DNA of 5,792 nt from JBQCEE01 sp051960575 (GCF_051960575.1 NZ_JBQCEE010000051.1:1-5792), one strand, 5' to 3'; positions 1 through 5,624 are shown, counted from the stretch's first letter. Numbers and translations are program-made. Notes: a model not told the origin generated them from the sequence alone.

Positions 1-494
1 TATGCCACCCGCGACGGGTCCTTCACCTCGACCTCGTCGACCTGATCGGGCCCATCCACAAGGTGAATGTGCTCGGGCGCCTCGCCGGTGGTGCCGACCA
101 CCTCTTCGTGGCCCTCGTGGCCGATCAGCAGGATGTCGTAGTCGTCCGCGGCGAAGCGGCGCACCTCGTGGTGCACCTTCGTCACGAGCGGGCAGGTGGC
201 GTCGATCGCCTTCAGGTCCCGCTCGGCCGCCTCCTCGTGCACCTCGGGGGCGACACCGTGCGCGCTGAACACGACGATCGCGCCCTCGGGCACCTCGGCG
301 TTCTCCTCGACGAAGATCGCGCCGCGCGCCTCGAGGGTGCGCACCACGTGCAGGTTGTGCACGATCTGCTTGCGCACGTAGACCGGTGCGCCGTAGTGGT
401 CGAGGGCCCGCTCGACGGTCTGCACGGCCCGGTCGACACCCGCGCAATAGCCGCGGGGACGGGCGAGCAGGACACGCTTTCCGAGGGACTGCAT
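1..494 (-). CDS. ispH: 4-hydroxy-3-methylbut-2-enyl diphosphate reductase (IspH/LytB), N-terminal 164 codons, cut by window edge
   Basis: IspH is the [4Fe-4S] enzyme that reduces HMBPP to IPP and DMAPP, the last step of the cytosolic MEP isoprenoid pathway. Read on the minus strand from ATG 494-492, the protein opens MQSLGKRVLLARPRGYCAGV. Family landmarks are present: the first cluster cysteine C17 in PRGYCAGVDRAV, H46 in VHNLHVV, H79 in SAHGV, the second cysteine C101 in DATCPLVTKVH, and GHEGHEE (H129, E131), matching E. coli C12, H41, H74, C96, H124 and E126 as I recall them. The last two bases (TA-) fit the Tyr that usually precedes the SQTTL motif. The third cysteine and roughly half of a typical 310-340 aa protein lie outside the window. 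ATG 494 is preferred; an in-frame GTG at 518 would add eight residues, and neither has a clear Shine-Dalgarno. The gene is divergent from the operon at 539. Confidence 0.96.
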   Translation of the reverse strand, partial: MQSLGKRVLLARPRGYCAGVDRAVQTVERALDHYGAPVYVRKQIVHNLHVVRTLEARGAIFVEENAEVPEGAIVVFSAHGVAPEVHEEAAERDLKAIDATCPLVTKVHHEVRRFAADDYDILLIGHEGHEEVVGTTGEAPEHIHLVDGPDQVDEVEVKDPSRVA

Positions 495-538
495 GAGTTC
501 GATGGTACGGACGCGCACCGATACGGCAGGCTGGTGTC
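495..538. promoter_or_regulatory. Divergent intergenic region between ispH and the 539 gene, with a possible leaderless ispH promoter
   Basis: Only 44 bp separate the ispH ATG and the ATG of the plus-strand gene, so both promoters must lie here or extend into the opposite coding sequence. On the minus strand, TACCAT (502-507) fits the actinobacterial -10 pattern TAnnnT and ends exactly 7 nt before the ispH ATG. With no Shine-Dalgarno present, this would allow a leaderless ispH mRNA starting at the A of ATG. I see no convincing -35 box at 16-18 bp spacing. For the plus-strand gene I see no strong -10; the stretch before its ATG (ggcaggctggtgtc) offers at best a weak ribosome-binding site. Confidence 0.4.
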
Positions 539-970
539 ATGCAGCTCCCAAGCCCCGTCCGGGCCGCCGTCGGGCTCGTCGCGCTGGCCGCCGACGAGGC
601 ACGCCGCCTGCCCGACCGTGCGGTCGAGCTGCCCATGCTGGCGGTGAGCACTGCGCTGCAGGCCTCGCTGCGGGCGCAGCAGCGGTGGGCCGCCCTGACC
701 GCGCGCGGTGACGAGGTGCTGCACGGGCGGCCGACGACCGACGAGCCGCCACCGTGGGCGACCTTCGACGACCCGGTCGACGACGAGCACCTGCGCCGGG
801 TGGCCGAACGCAACGGCTTCGCGCCGGCCGTCGACGACGGGGCCGTGCCGTCGGTCGACGACGACCCGGCCCCCCGCCGCAGCCCCGGCCGTGCCGCGAC
901 CCCCAAGCGGGTGAGCCCGCCCCGCAACCGCAAGCCGTCGGCGTTCGACGACGTCGACCCGCGGGGCTGA
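539..970 (+). CDS. Small Rv1109c-family protein (of the type annotated 'lipid droplet-associated protein')
   Basis: This 143-aa protein has no enzymatic motif I recognise. Residues 1-62 form an amphipathic, Ala/Leu/Arg-rich N-terminal half with no clear transmembrane span or signal peptide. Then comes PPWATFDD (71-78), which I recall as the signature of mycobacterial Rv1109c homologues, named lipid droplet-associated proteins in public annotation. The tail (about 95-143) is rich in Asp, Pro and Arg and looks disordered: an acidic patch around VDDDP, then a basic RSPGRAATPKR stretch. The mycobacterial homologue also sits between ispH and xseA, so position supports the assignment. The stop is 1 bp before the xseA GTG, implying co-transcription and translational coupling with xseA. 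The lipid-droplet name comes from homology; nothing in the sequence demonstrates it. A link to isoprenoid or DNA-repair genes would be inference from context only. Confidence 0.75.
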   Translation: MQLPSPVRAAVGLVALAADEARRLPDRAVELPMLAVSTALQASLRAQQRWAALTARGDEVLHGRPTTDEPPPWATFDDPVDDEHLRRVAERNGFAPAVDDGAVPSVDDDPAPRRSPGRAATPKRVSPPRNRKPSAFDDVDPRG

Positions 971-971
971 G

Positions 972-2198
972 GTGGCCCGGCTCGAGACCTCGGCCGAAGC
1001 GCCCGTCCCCGTCCGCGTCGTCGCGATCAAGCTGTCCGAGTACATCGGCCGCCTCGGCGAGATCTGGATCGACGGGCAGGTCGCGCAGCTCACCCGGCGT
1101 CCCGGCCAGGCCACGCAGTTCCTGACGCTGCGCGACCCGGACGCCAACATCTCACTGTCGGTGACGTGCGGGCGCGGCGTGCTGCCGGACACCGTGGCCG
1201 AGGGCTCGCGCATCGTCGTGAAGGCCAGACCCGATTACTGGCTCGAGCGCGGCTCGCTCAGCATGCGGGCCGTCGAGATGCGCCAGGTCGGCCTGGGCGA
1301 ACTGCTCGCCCGCCTCGAGCAGCTGAAGAAGCTCCTCGCCGCCGAGGGGCTCTTCGCGGCGTCGCACAAGCGGCCGCTGCCGTTCCTGCCGCGCACGATC
1401 GGGTTGATCACCGGCCGGGCGAGCGCCGCGGAGCGCGACGTCGTCGAGAACGCCCGGCGGCGCATGCCGGGCGCGCGGTTCAGGCTCGAGAACGTGGCGA
1501 CGCAGGGGGCGTCCGCGGTGAACGAGATCGTCGACGCGCTGCAGCGGCTCGACCGCGACCGCGAGGTCGACGTCATCGTCATCGCCCGCGGCGGCGGCAG
1601 CGTCGAGGACCTGCTGCCCTTCTCGAACGAGACGCTGGTGCGGGCCGTCCACGCAGCGTTCACGCCCGTCGTGAGCGCCATCGGCCACGAGCAGGACCGC
1701 CCCCTGCTCGACCTCGTCGCCGACCTCGCCGCCTCGACGCCGACGGACGCGGCCAAGCGGATCGTCCCCGACCTCGCGCAGGAGCAGGACGAGATCGCCG
1801 AGCTCCGCCGCCGCGCGCGGGCCTGCGTGCACCGGCGCATCGAGCGCGAGCAGGAGCTGATGGCGAACCTGCCCGGTCGGCTGCGCACCACCCTGCGCGG
1901 CCGGCTCGACCGGCAGCGCGACGAGGCGGGGGTCGCGCGCGACCGGTTGCGGGCCCGGGTGCGCACCATGGTCGACGCCGGCGCGGCCGACCTCGAGCAC
2001 GTGCGCGCGCGAATCCGTGCGCTGTCGCCCCAGGCCACCCTCGAGCGCGGGTACGCCGTGGTGCGCCGTCCCGACGGCAGCCTGGTGCGCACGCCCGACG
2101 AGGGGCGTGGCCCGCTGCGCATCCGGGTGGCCGGCGGCGAGTTCGCGGCCACCGGCGACGGTGCCGTCGCCGGCGGGACCGTAGGCTCGCCCGCGTGA
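972..2198 (+). CDS. xseA: Exodeoxyribonuclease VII large subunit
   Basis: XseA is the catalytic subunit of exonuclease VII, which degrades single-stranded DNA from either end into oligonucleotides and acts in mismatch repair and damage processing with several XseB subunits. Of 408 aa, residues about 14-107 form the N-terminal OB-fold (IGRLGEIWIDGQVAQL). The catalytic domain follows: IGLITGRASAAERDV (D156), VIVIARGGGSVEDLLPF (R206) and SAIGHEQD (H239, D242), equivalent to E. coli D155, R207, H238 and D241 as I recall them. Residues about 265-345 are an Arg/Glu-rich helical region of the kind that forms the coiled-coil arm and binds XseB. LSPQATLERGYAVV (351-364) is the typical C-terminal motif. 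The protein is somewhat shorter than E. coli XseA (about 456 aa), as usual in actinobacteria. The start is GTG, one base after the upstream stop, so initiation is probably coupled. The stop overlaps xseB. Confidence 0.97.
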   Translation: MARLETSAEAPVPVRVVAIKLSEYIGRLGEIWIDGQVAQLTRRPGQATQFLTLRDPDANISLSVTCGRGVLPDTVAEGSRIVVKARPDYWLERGSLSMRAVEMRQVGLGELLARLEQLKKLLAAEGLFAASHKRPLPFLPRTIGLITGRASAAERDVVENARRRMPGARFRLENVATQGASAVNEIVDALQRLDRDREVDVIVIARGGGSVEDLLPFSNETLVRAVHAAFTPVVSAIGHEQDRPLLDLVADLAASTPTDAAKRIVPDLAQEQDEIAELRRRARACVHRRIEREQELMANLPGRLRTTLRGRLDRQRDEAGVARDRLRARVRTMVDAGAADLEHVRARIRALSPQATLERGYAVVRRPDGSLVRTPDEGRGPLRIRVAGGEFAATGDGAVAGGTVGSPA

Positions 2199-2416
2199 CT
2201 GCGGCCACCGACGAACCCGGCTACGAGGCGGCCCGCGCCGAGTTGCGCGAGATCGTCGCGCAGCTCGAGTCGGGCGGGCAGACCCTCGAGGAGTCCCTCG
2301 CCCTCTGGGAGCGGGGCGAGCGGCTCGCCGACATCTGCCAGCGCTGGCTCGACGACGCGTCCCAGCGGCTCGACGCCGCCATCGCCAAGCACGACGCCGA
2401 GCCGTCAGGTTCGTGA
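2195..2416 (+). CDS. xseB: Exodeoxyribonuclease VII small subunit
   Basis: XseB is the small helical subunit that binds the XseA coiled-coil arm in several copies per large subunit and is needed for exonuclease VII function. The reading frame from GTG 2195 gives 73 aa beginning MTAATDEPGYEAARAELREI. It contains the family core: a first helix ending IVAQLESGGQTLEESL (20-35), then LWERGERLADICQRWLDDAS (37-56). Both helices and the hinge LESG match XseB, and the length is normal (about 70-80 aa). The start codon overlaps the xseA stop in a GTGA arrangement, typical of termination-reinitiation coupling that keeps subunit synthesis linked. No other start is plausible, because the conserved N-terminal helix begins within ten residues of this GTG. 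Confidence 0.95.
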   Translation: MTAATDEPGYEAARAELREIVAQLESGGQTLEESLALWERGERLADICQRWLDDASQRLDAAIAKHDAEPSGS

Positions 2417-2447
2417 ACCCGCCGTGAGCTGACCTTCCGCGGCGGGT
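2417..2447. terminator. Dyad between xseB and the first DUF1206 gene (weak terminator or operator)
   Basis: A perfect 8-bp inverted repeat, ACCCGCCG (2417-2424) and CGGCGGGT (2440-2447), flanks a 15-nt loop and begins directly after the xseB stop. No T-run follows, so it is not a canonical intrinsic terminator, although GC-rich actinobacteria often use such hairpins. It ends 11 nt before the next ATG, so it could also mask that gene's translation start or bind a regulator. In high-GC DNA an 8-bp dyad can arise by chance. Confidence 0.4.
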
Positions 2448-2458
2448 ATGCCGCCGCC

Positions 2459-3349
2459 ATGACCACCGCTCCGGGTTACGCAACGACGCATCCCGGTCGG
2501 CGGGGCGCTGCCGAGGTCCGAGGCGCCGCCGCCGGCATCGAACGGCAGCCGTGGTGGCCCACGGCCGTGCGCGCGGGCATCGGCGCCCGCGCGGTCGCGT
2601 TCCTCGTGCTCGCCTACCTCATCGCCCGCATCGCCGGCGGCGCGCTGGGTGACGCGTCCGGAGACCAGCCGGCCAGTCAGCAGGGTGTCGCGCAGGCGGT
2701 CGCGCAGCAGGGCGGCGGCCACGTGCTGGTGTTCCTGCTCGGCCTCGGCGTGCTGCTCTACGCGGCGTTCAGCGCGGTCGACGCCCTGCTGCACCATGAC
2801 GAGCCGAAACCGCGCAAGCGCTGGGCGAAGCGGCTCAACTCGGCCTGGGCCGCCGGGCTCTACCTGTTCTTCGGCGTGTACTGCCTACGGGCGGCGTTCT
2901 CGGACGCCCCGAAGCGGACGTCCGGCCAGCAGCACCAGCAGCAGGCGCAGTGGACGGCGAAGGTGCTCGGCTGGCCCGGCGGCCAGTTCTGGCTGTTCCT
3001 CGTCGCCGTCGCCGTGCTCGGCGGCGCCGTCTTCGTGCTCGTGCGGGCGGTGCAGCAGAAGTTCCGGAAGTACCTCGACGAGCAGCGGATGAGCCCGCGC
3101 GTGCGCGGGGCCGCGCTCGGCCTCGGCACCGCCGGCCACATCGGCCGCGCCGCGCTGTACGGCCTGGCCGGATCCTTCGTGCTCAGCGCGGCGATCGAGG
3201 ACGACCCGAAGAACGGCAAGGGCTTCGACGGGGCCGCCCGCGCGGTCGCGAACAACACCGCGGGCGCCGCGCTGCTGTGGGTGATCGCCGTGCTGATCCT
3301 CGCCTTCGCGCTGTACCTGTGTTGCGAGGCCCGCTTCCGGCGCGTGTGA
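2459..3349 (+). CDS. DUF1206-family six-helix membrane protein, copy A
   Basis: This 296-aa integral membrane protein of unknown function has the architecture of the DUF1206 family: three repeats of a helix pair separated by polar loops. Likely membrane segments are about 44-62, 88-110, 128-148, 176-197, 228-246 and 266-288. Each repeat has a loop with a Gly-rich end: GDQPASQQGVAQAVAQQGGG (68-87), QQAQWTAKVLGWPGGQ (161-176) and IEDDPKNGKGFDGAARAV (246-263). The cytoplasmic-type linker KFRKYLDEQRMSPRVR (201-216) is strongly charged. No signal peptide or catalytic motif is seen. A Gln-rich stretch (157-164) from CAG codons and a Cys pair (288-289) are local oddities. The ATG lies 42 bp after xseB with no good Shine-Dalgarno; a start within residues 1-37 is not excluded. 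It is followed after 1 bp by a paralogue. A transport or scaffold role would be a guess. Confidence 0.88.
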   Translation: MTTAPGYATTHPGRRGAAEVRGAAAGIERQPWWPTAVRAGIGARAVAFLVLAYLIARIAGGALGDASGDQPASQQGVAQAVAQQGGGHVLVFLLGLGVLLYAAFSAVDALLHHDEPKPRKRWAKRLNSAWAAGLYLFFGVYCLRAAFSDAPKRTSGQQHQQQAQWTAKVLGWPGGQFWLFLVAVAVLGGAVFVLVRAVQQKFRKYLDEQRMSPRVRGAALGLGTAGHIGRAALYGLAGSFVLSAAIEDDPKNGKGFDGAARAVANNTAGAALLWVIAVLILAFALYLCCEARFRRV

Positions 3350-3350
3350 C

Positions 3351-4214
3351 ATGGTCGCCGAGCACGCCGTCGGCGGCCCGGTGCGGGCTGCGTTCGCGGC
3401 GGTCGCGCGGTCGACGGCCGGCGAGCAGGGCGCCCGTGTCGGGCTCGCGGCCCGCTGCCTGGTCTACGTCGTGCTCGGCTACCTCGTCGCGCGCATCGCC
3501 GGCGGTGCGCTCGGCCCCGCGAAGAACGACCAGCCGGCGAGCGGCCCGGGCGTCGCGCAGGCCGTCGCGCAGCAGACCGGCGGGCACATCGTGGTGTTCG
3601 TCCTCGGCGTCGGGTTGGTGCTGTTCGGCCTGTTCAGCGTGCTGGACGCCGTGCTGCACCACGACCACGAGGACACCGCGCTCAGCCGCTGGACGAACCG
3701 GGTGGTGTCGCTCTGGACGGCCGTGCTCTACGCCGCGCTCGGCGCCTACTGCGTGGTCACCGCCTTCGCCGGCGGCACGCAGAGCGCGAGCAAGGAGAAC
3801 CGGACGCAGACGCAGTGGAGCGCGCACGTCCTGCGGTGGCCGGGCGGTCAGGTCTGGCTGTTCCTGGCGGGCGCGACGCCGATCGTCATCGCCGGCTTCC
3901 TGGTCAGCCGGGCCGTGCGGCAGCAGTTCCGCGAGCAGCTGGACGAGCACCGCATGAGCCCGCGGGCCAAGCGCATCACCTTCGTCCTCGGCACCATCGG
4001 CTACCTCGGGCGCGCCGGGCTGTTCGCGCTCGTCGGCGGGGTGGTCGTCGCGGCCGCGATCGAGGACGACCCCCAGCACGGCAAGGGCGTCGACGGCGGC
4101 GCGCGGCTGCTCGCCGGCAACCCCTGGGGCTCGGCCGGGCTCTGGCTGCTCGCCCTCACCCTCGCCTGCTACGGCGTCTACCTCGGCCTCGAGTCGCGGT
4201 ACCGCCGCATCTGA
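3351..4214 (+). CDS. DUF1206-family six-helix membrane protein, copy B (tandem paralogue)
   Basis: This 287-aa protein is collinear with copy A over nearly its whole length, so the pair arose by tandem duplication. Predicted membrane segments are about 35-53, 78-101, 119-140, 167-187, 217-236 and 262-281. Shared signatures with copy A include YLVARIAGGALG (44-55), DQPAS..GVAQAVAQQ (60-75), LHH (102-104), WPGGQVWLF (163-171), DEHRMSPR (198-205) and AAIEDDP..GKG.DGGAR (235-252). The N-terminus before helix 1 differs from copy A, as do the second-repeat loop (no Gln run) and the C-terminus (YLGLESRYRRI in place of YLCCEARFRRV). Function is unknown. The ATG lies 1 bp after the copy A stop with no obvious Shine-Dalgarno, which suggests translational coupling and perhaps a heteromeric complex. 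The gene ends directly against a strong hairpin at 4214-4275, a probable end of the operon. Confidence 0.88.
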   Translation: MVAEHAVGGPVRAAFAAVARSTAGEQGARVGLAARCLVYVVLGYLVARIAGGALGPAKNDQPASGPGVAQAVAQQTGGHIVVFVLGVGLVLFGLFSVLDAVLHHDHEDTALSRWTNRVVSLWTAVLYAALGAYCVVTAFAGGTQSASKENRTQTQWSAHVLRWPGGQVWLFLAGATPIVIAGFLVSRAVRQQFREQLDEHRMSPRAKRITFVLGTIGYLGRAGLFALVGGVVVAAAIEDDPQHGKGVDGGARLLAGNPWGSAGLWLLALTLACYGVYLGLESRYRRI

Positions 4215-4275
4215 CCCACGATGATCTCGGGGAAACCCCTGTCCCAGCCGGGGTTTCCCCGAGATCATCGCGGGT
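4214..4275. terminator. Strong inverted repeat ending the DUF1206 operon (probable terminator, possibly repeat-family palindrome)
   Basis: Arms at 4219-4239 and 4250-4270 are perfect 21-bp reverse complements around a 10-nt loop (TGTCCCAGCC). One mismatch (A4218/C4271) and then four more pairs (ACCC 4214-4217 with GGGT 4272-4275) extend the stem to 25 of 26 pairs. The stem begins at the last base of the copy B stop codon. No T-run follows, but a stem this stable would be expected to stop transcription in a GC-rich actinobacterium. Each arm also contains a smaller self-complementary unit (GGGGAAACCCC or GGGGTTTCCCC), allowing a two-hairpin alternative. The length and perfection exceed an ordinary terminator, so it may belong to a dispersed palindromic repeat family. 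Confidence 0.8.
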
Positions 4276-4353
4276 TCGGGCGGCGGTGGTGGGTGACGGG
4301 CGTCGCTGTCGATCGTCCGTCGCGAGCCGCCGACCCGGACGAACCACGTGCTC

Positions 4354-4362
4354 TGACAGGAT
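4354..4362 (+). promoter_or_regulatory. Candidate extended -10 promoter element for glpX
   Basis: TGACAGGAT reads as an extended -10: TG at 4354-4355, one base, then CAGGAT (4357-4362), one mismatch from TAnnnT. I see no recognisable -35 at 16-18 bp spacing. Transcription would start near 4368-4370, leaving a leader of about 28 nt before ATG 4397 and excluding the in-frame ATG at 4361. The rest of 4276-4396 holds no gene; it contains a CACGTG palindrome (4345-4350) of unknown meaning. Confidence 0.3.
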
Positions 4363-4382
4363 GAACGTTCCCGCCCGTGCCG

Positions 4383-4390
4383 AGAGGAAG
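4383..4390 (+). promoter_or_regulatory. Shine-Dalgarno site of glpX
   Basis: AGAGGAAG ends 6 nt before ATG 4397, good spacing for a purine-rich ribosome-binding site. It decides the glpX start: the competing in-frame ATG at 4361 has only ACAGG directly abutting it, with no spacer. Confidence 0.7.
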
Positions 4391-4396
4391 CCCGCC

Positions 4397-5458
4397 ATGT
4401 CCGACGGATCCCCCGACACCTCGACCGCCCTGCCGCCGGAGTTGGCGCCGGCGCGGCAGGCACCCGACCGCAACCTCGCGCTCGAACTCGTCCGCGTCAC
4501 CGAGGCGGCCGCGATGGCCGCGGGCCGCTGGGTCGGCCGCGGCGACAAGAACGGCGGTGATGCGGCGGCCGTCGACGCGATGCGCGCACTCATCGGCACC
4601 GTCTCGATGCGCGGCGTCGTCGTGATCGGCGAGGGCGAGAAGGACGAGGCGCCCATGCTCTACAACGGCGAGGAGGTCGGCGACGGCACCGGGCCGCTGT
4701 GCGACGTCGCGGTCGACCCGATCGACGGCACGACGCTGATGGCCAAGGGCATGCCGAACTCGATCGCCGTCATCGCGGTGAGCGAGCGCGGCTCGATGTT
4801 CGACCCGTCCGCCGTCTTCTACATGGAGAAGATCGCCACCGGGCCCGACGCGGCCGACGCCATCGACATCACCGCGCCGGTCGCCGAGAACATCCGCCGG
4901 GTCGCCAAGGCCAAGCACTGCTCCACCGGCGACGTGACCGTCTGCATCCTCGACCGGCCGCGGCACGAGCAGCTGGTCGGCGAGGTCCGCGACGCGGGCG
5001 CCCGGATCAAGTTCATCACCGACGGCGACGTCGCCGGGGCGATCGCCGCGGCCCGCGAGGGCACCGGCGCCGACCTGCTGCTGGGCATCGGCGGCACGCC
5101 GGAGGGGATCATCGCCGCCTGCGCCCTCAAGTGCATGGGTGGTGCGCTGCAGGGCCGGCTCTGGCCCCGGGACGACGACGAGCGGCAGAAGGCCGTCGAC
5201 GCCGGGCACGACCTCGACCGCGTGCTCACCCTCGACGACCTCGTCCGCGGCGACGTCTTCTTCGTCGCCACCGGGATCACCGACGGCGAGCTGCTGCGCG
5301 GTGTGCAGTACCGCGCCGGCGGGTGCACCACGCAGTCGCTGGTCATGCGCTCGCGCTCGGGGACGATCCGGATGATCGACAGCCGGCACTCCCTGGCCAA
5401 GCTGCGGGCCTACTCGGCGGTGCCGTTCGAGGCCGACGGCGAGCGGCTCGTCGACTAG
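4397..5458 (+). CDS. glpX: Fructose-1,6-bisphosphatase, class II (GlpX)
   Basis: GlpX hydrolyses fructose 1,6-bisphosphate to fructose 6-phosphate in the cytosol, the committed metal-dependent step of gluconeogenesis. The 353-aa protein closely resembles mycobacterial Rv1099c. Motifs in order: GRGDKNGGDAAAV (47-59, metal-site D55), VIGEGEKDEAPM (76-87, E79 and D83), VDPIDGTTLMAKG (106-118, D107 and D110), the substrate-site region CILDRPRH (183-190), ITDGDVAGAI (207-216) and GIGGTPEGI (230-238, E236). By my recollection these align with E. coli D33, E57, D61, D85, E88 and E213; E88 is Asp here, as in the mycobacterial enzyme. The first 25 residues are a polar, Pro-rich extension. ATG 4397 is chosen for its Shine-Dalgarno; ATG 4361 is in frame and would add 12 residues. 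With hairpins on both sides, glpX looks like its own transcription unit. The fumarase gene that follows glpX in mycobacteria is not visible here. Confidence 0.97.
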   Translation: MSDGSPDTSTALPPELAPARQAPDRNLALELVRVTEAAAMAAGRWVGRGDKNGGDAAAVDAMRALIGTVSMRGVVVIGEGEKDEAPMLYNGEEVGDGTGPLCDVAVDPIDGTTLMAKGMPNSIAVIAVSERGSMFDPSAVFYMEKIATGPDAADAIDITAPVAENIRRVAKAKHCSTGDVTVCILDRPRHEQLVGEVRDAGARIKFITDGDVAGAIAAAREGTGADLLLGIGGTPEGIIAACALKCMGGALQGRLWPRDDDERQKAVDAGHDLDRVLTLDDLVRGDVFFVATGITDGELLRGVQYRAGGCTTQSLVMRSRSGTIRMIDSRHSLAKLRAYSAVPFEADGERLVD

Positions 5459-5478
5459 CTCCTGTCCTGCAGTGGACC

Positions 5479-5503
5479 GTCAGTTGTCGGGTCACGCACT
5501 GAC
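5479..5503. terminator. Small hairpin 20 bp after glpX (weak terminator candidate)
   Basis: GTCAGT (5479-5484) pairs with ACTGAC (5498-5503) across a 13-nt loop. It sits 20 bp past the glpX stop, a suitable place for termination, but the stem is short and no T-run follows. Confidence 0.25.
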
Positions 5504-5576
5504 CGCCCGTGCTCACCGTGCTGCCGCCACGCTCGTCGAGCCGCGAATGCGCCACTGCGGCCGTGACCGGATGACT

Positions 5577-5624
5577 TCTGCGATCTCGTGGCAATGCGTG
5601 CCGTGAAAGCCCCGAGATCGCAGA
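5577..5624. terminator. Inverted repeat between convergent glpX and the right-edge gene (possible bidirectional terminator)
   Basis: TCTGCGATCTCG (5577-5588) and CGAGATCGCAGA (5613-5624) are perfect 12-bp reverse complements. After one mismatch (T5589/C5612) three further pairs (GGC with GCC) close a 16-nt loop. The hairpin lies between glpX and a converging minus-strand gene, a usual place for a two-way terminator. Its arm carries GATCTCGG-type sequence also found in the arm of the 4214-4275 repeat. No T-run is present on either strand. Confidence 0.6.

Noticed and set aside
212..1213. 333-aa minus-strand open frame over ispH, the Rv1109c-type gene and the start of xseA
   Set aside because: It covers genes with clear homology in other frames or on the other strand, and its composition is Arg/Pro/Ser-rich as expected for a GC-rich shadow frame.
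1152..2483. 443-aa minus-strand open frame opposite xseA/xseB
   Set aside because: It is antisense to well-supported xseA and xseB; long open antisense frames are normal at this GC content, and no recognisable domain is present.
2927..2950. CAG-rich run as a microsatellite
   Set aside because: It is only a few CAG codons interrupted by CAC and GCG, encoding a Gln-rich loop in DUF1206 copy A; too short and imperfect to be a repeat tract.
4214..4275. Palindrome as a riboswitch, tRNA remnant, or insertion-sequence terminal repeat
   Set aside because: The loop is only 10 nt with no conserved aptamer sequence, no tRNA-like arms, no transposase between the arms and no flanking target duplication.
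3183..4463. 426-aa minus-strand open frame opposite the DUF1206 genes and the terminator
   Set aside because: It is antisense to two clear membrane-protein genes and runs through the palindrome, with a low-complexity charged translation.
3815..5458. 547-aa frame suggesting a fusion of an N-terminal domain to GlpX
   Set aside because: The portion before 4397 is an out-of-frame reading of DUF1206 copy B plus the hairpin and is Arg-rich nonsense; GlpX homology and the Shine-Dalgarno place the start at 4397.
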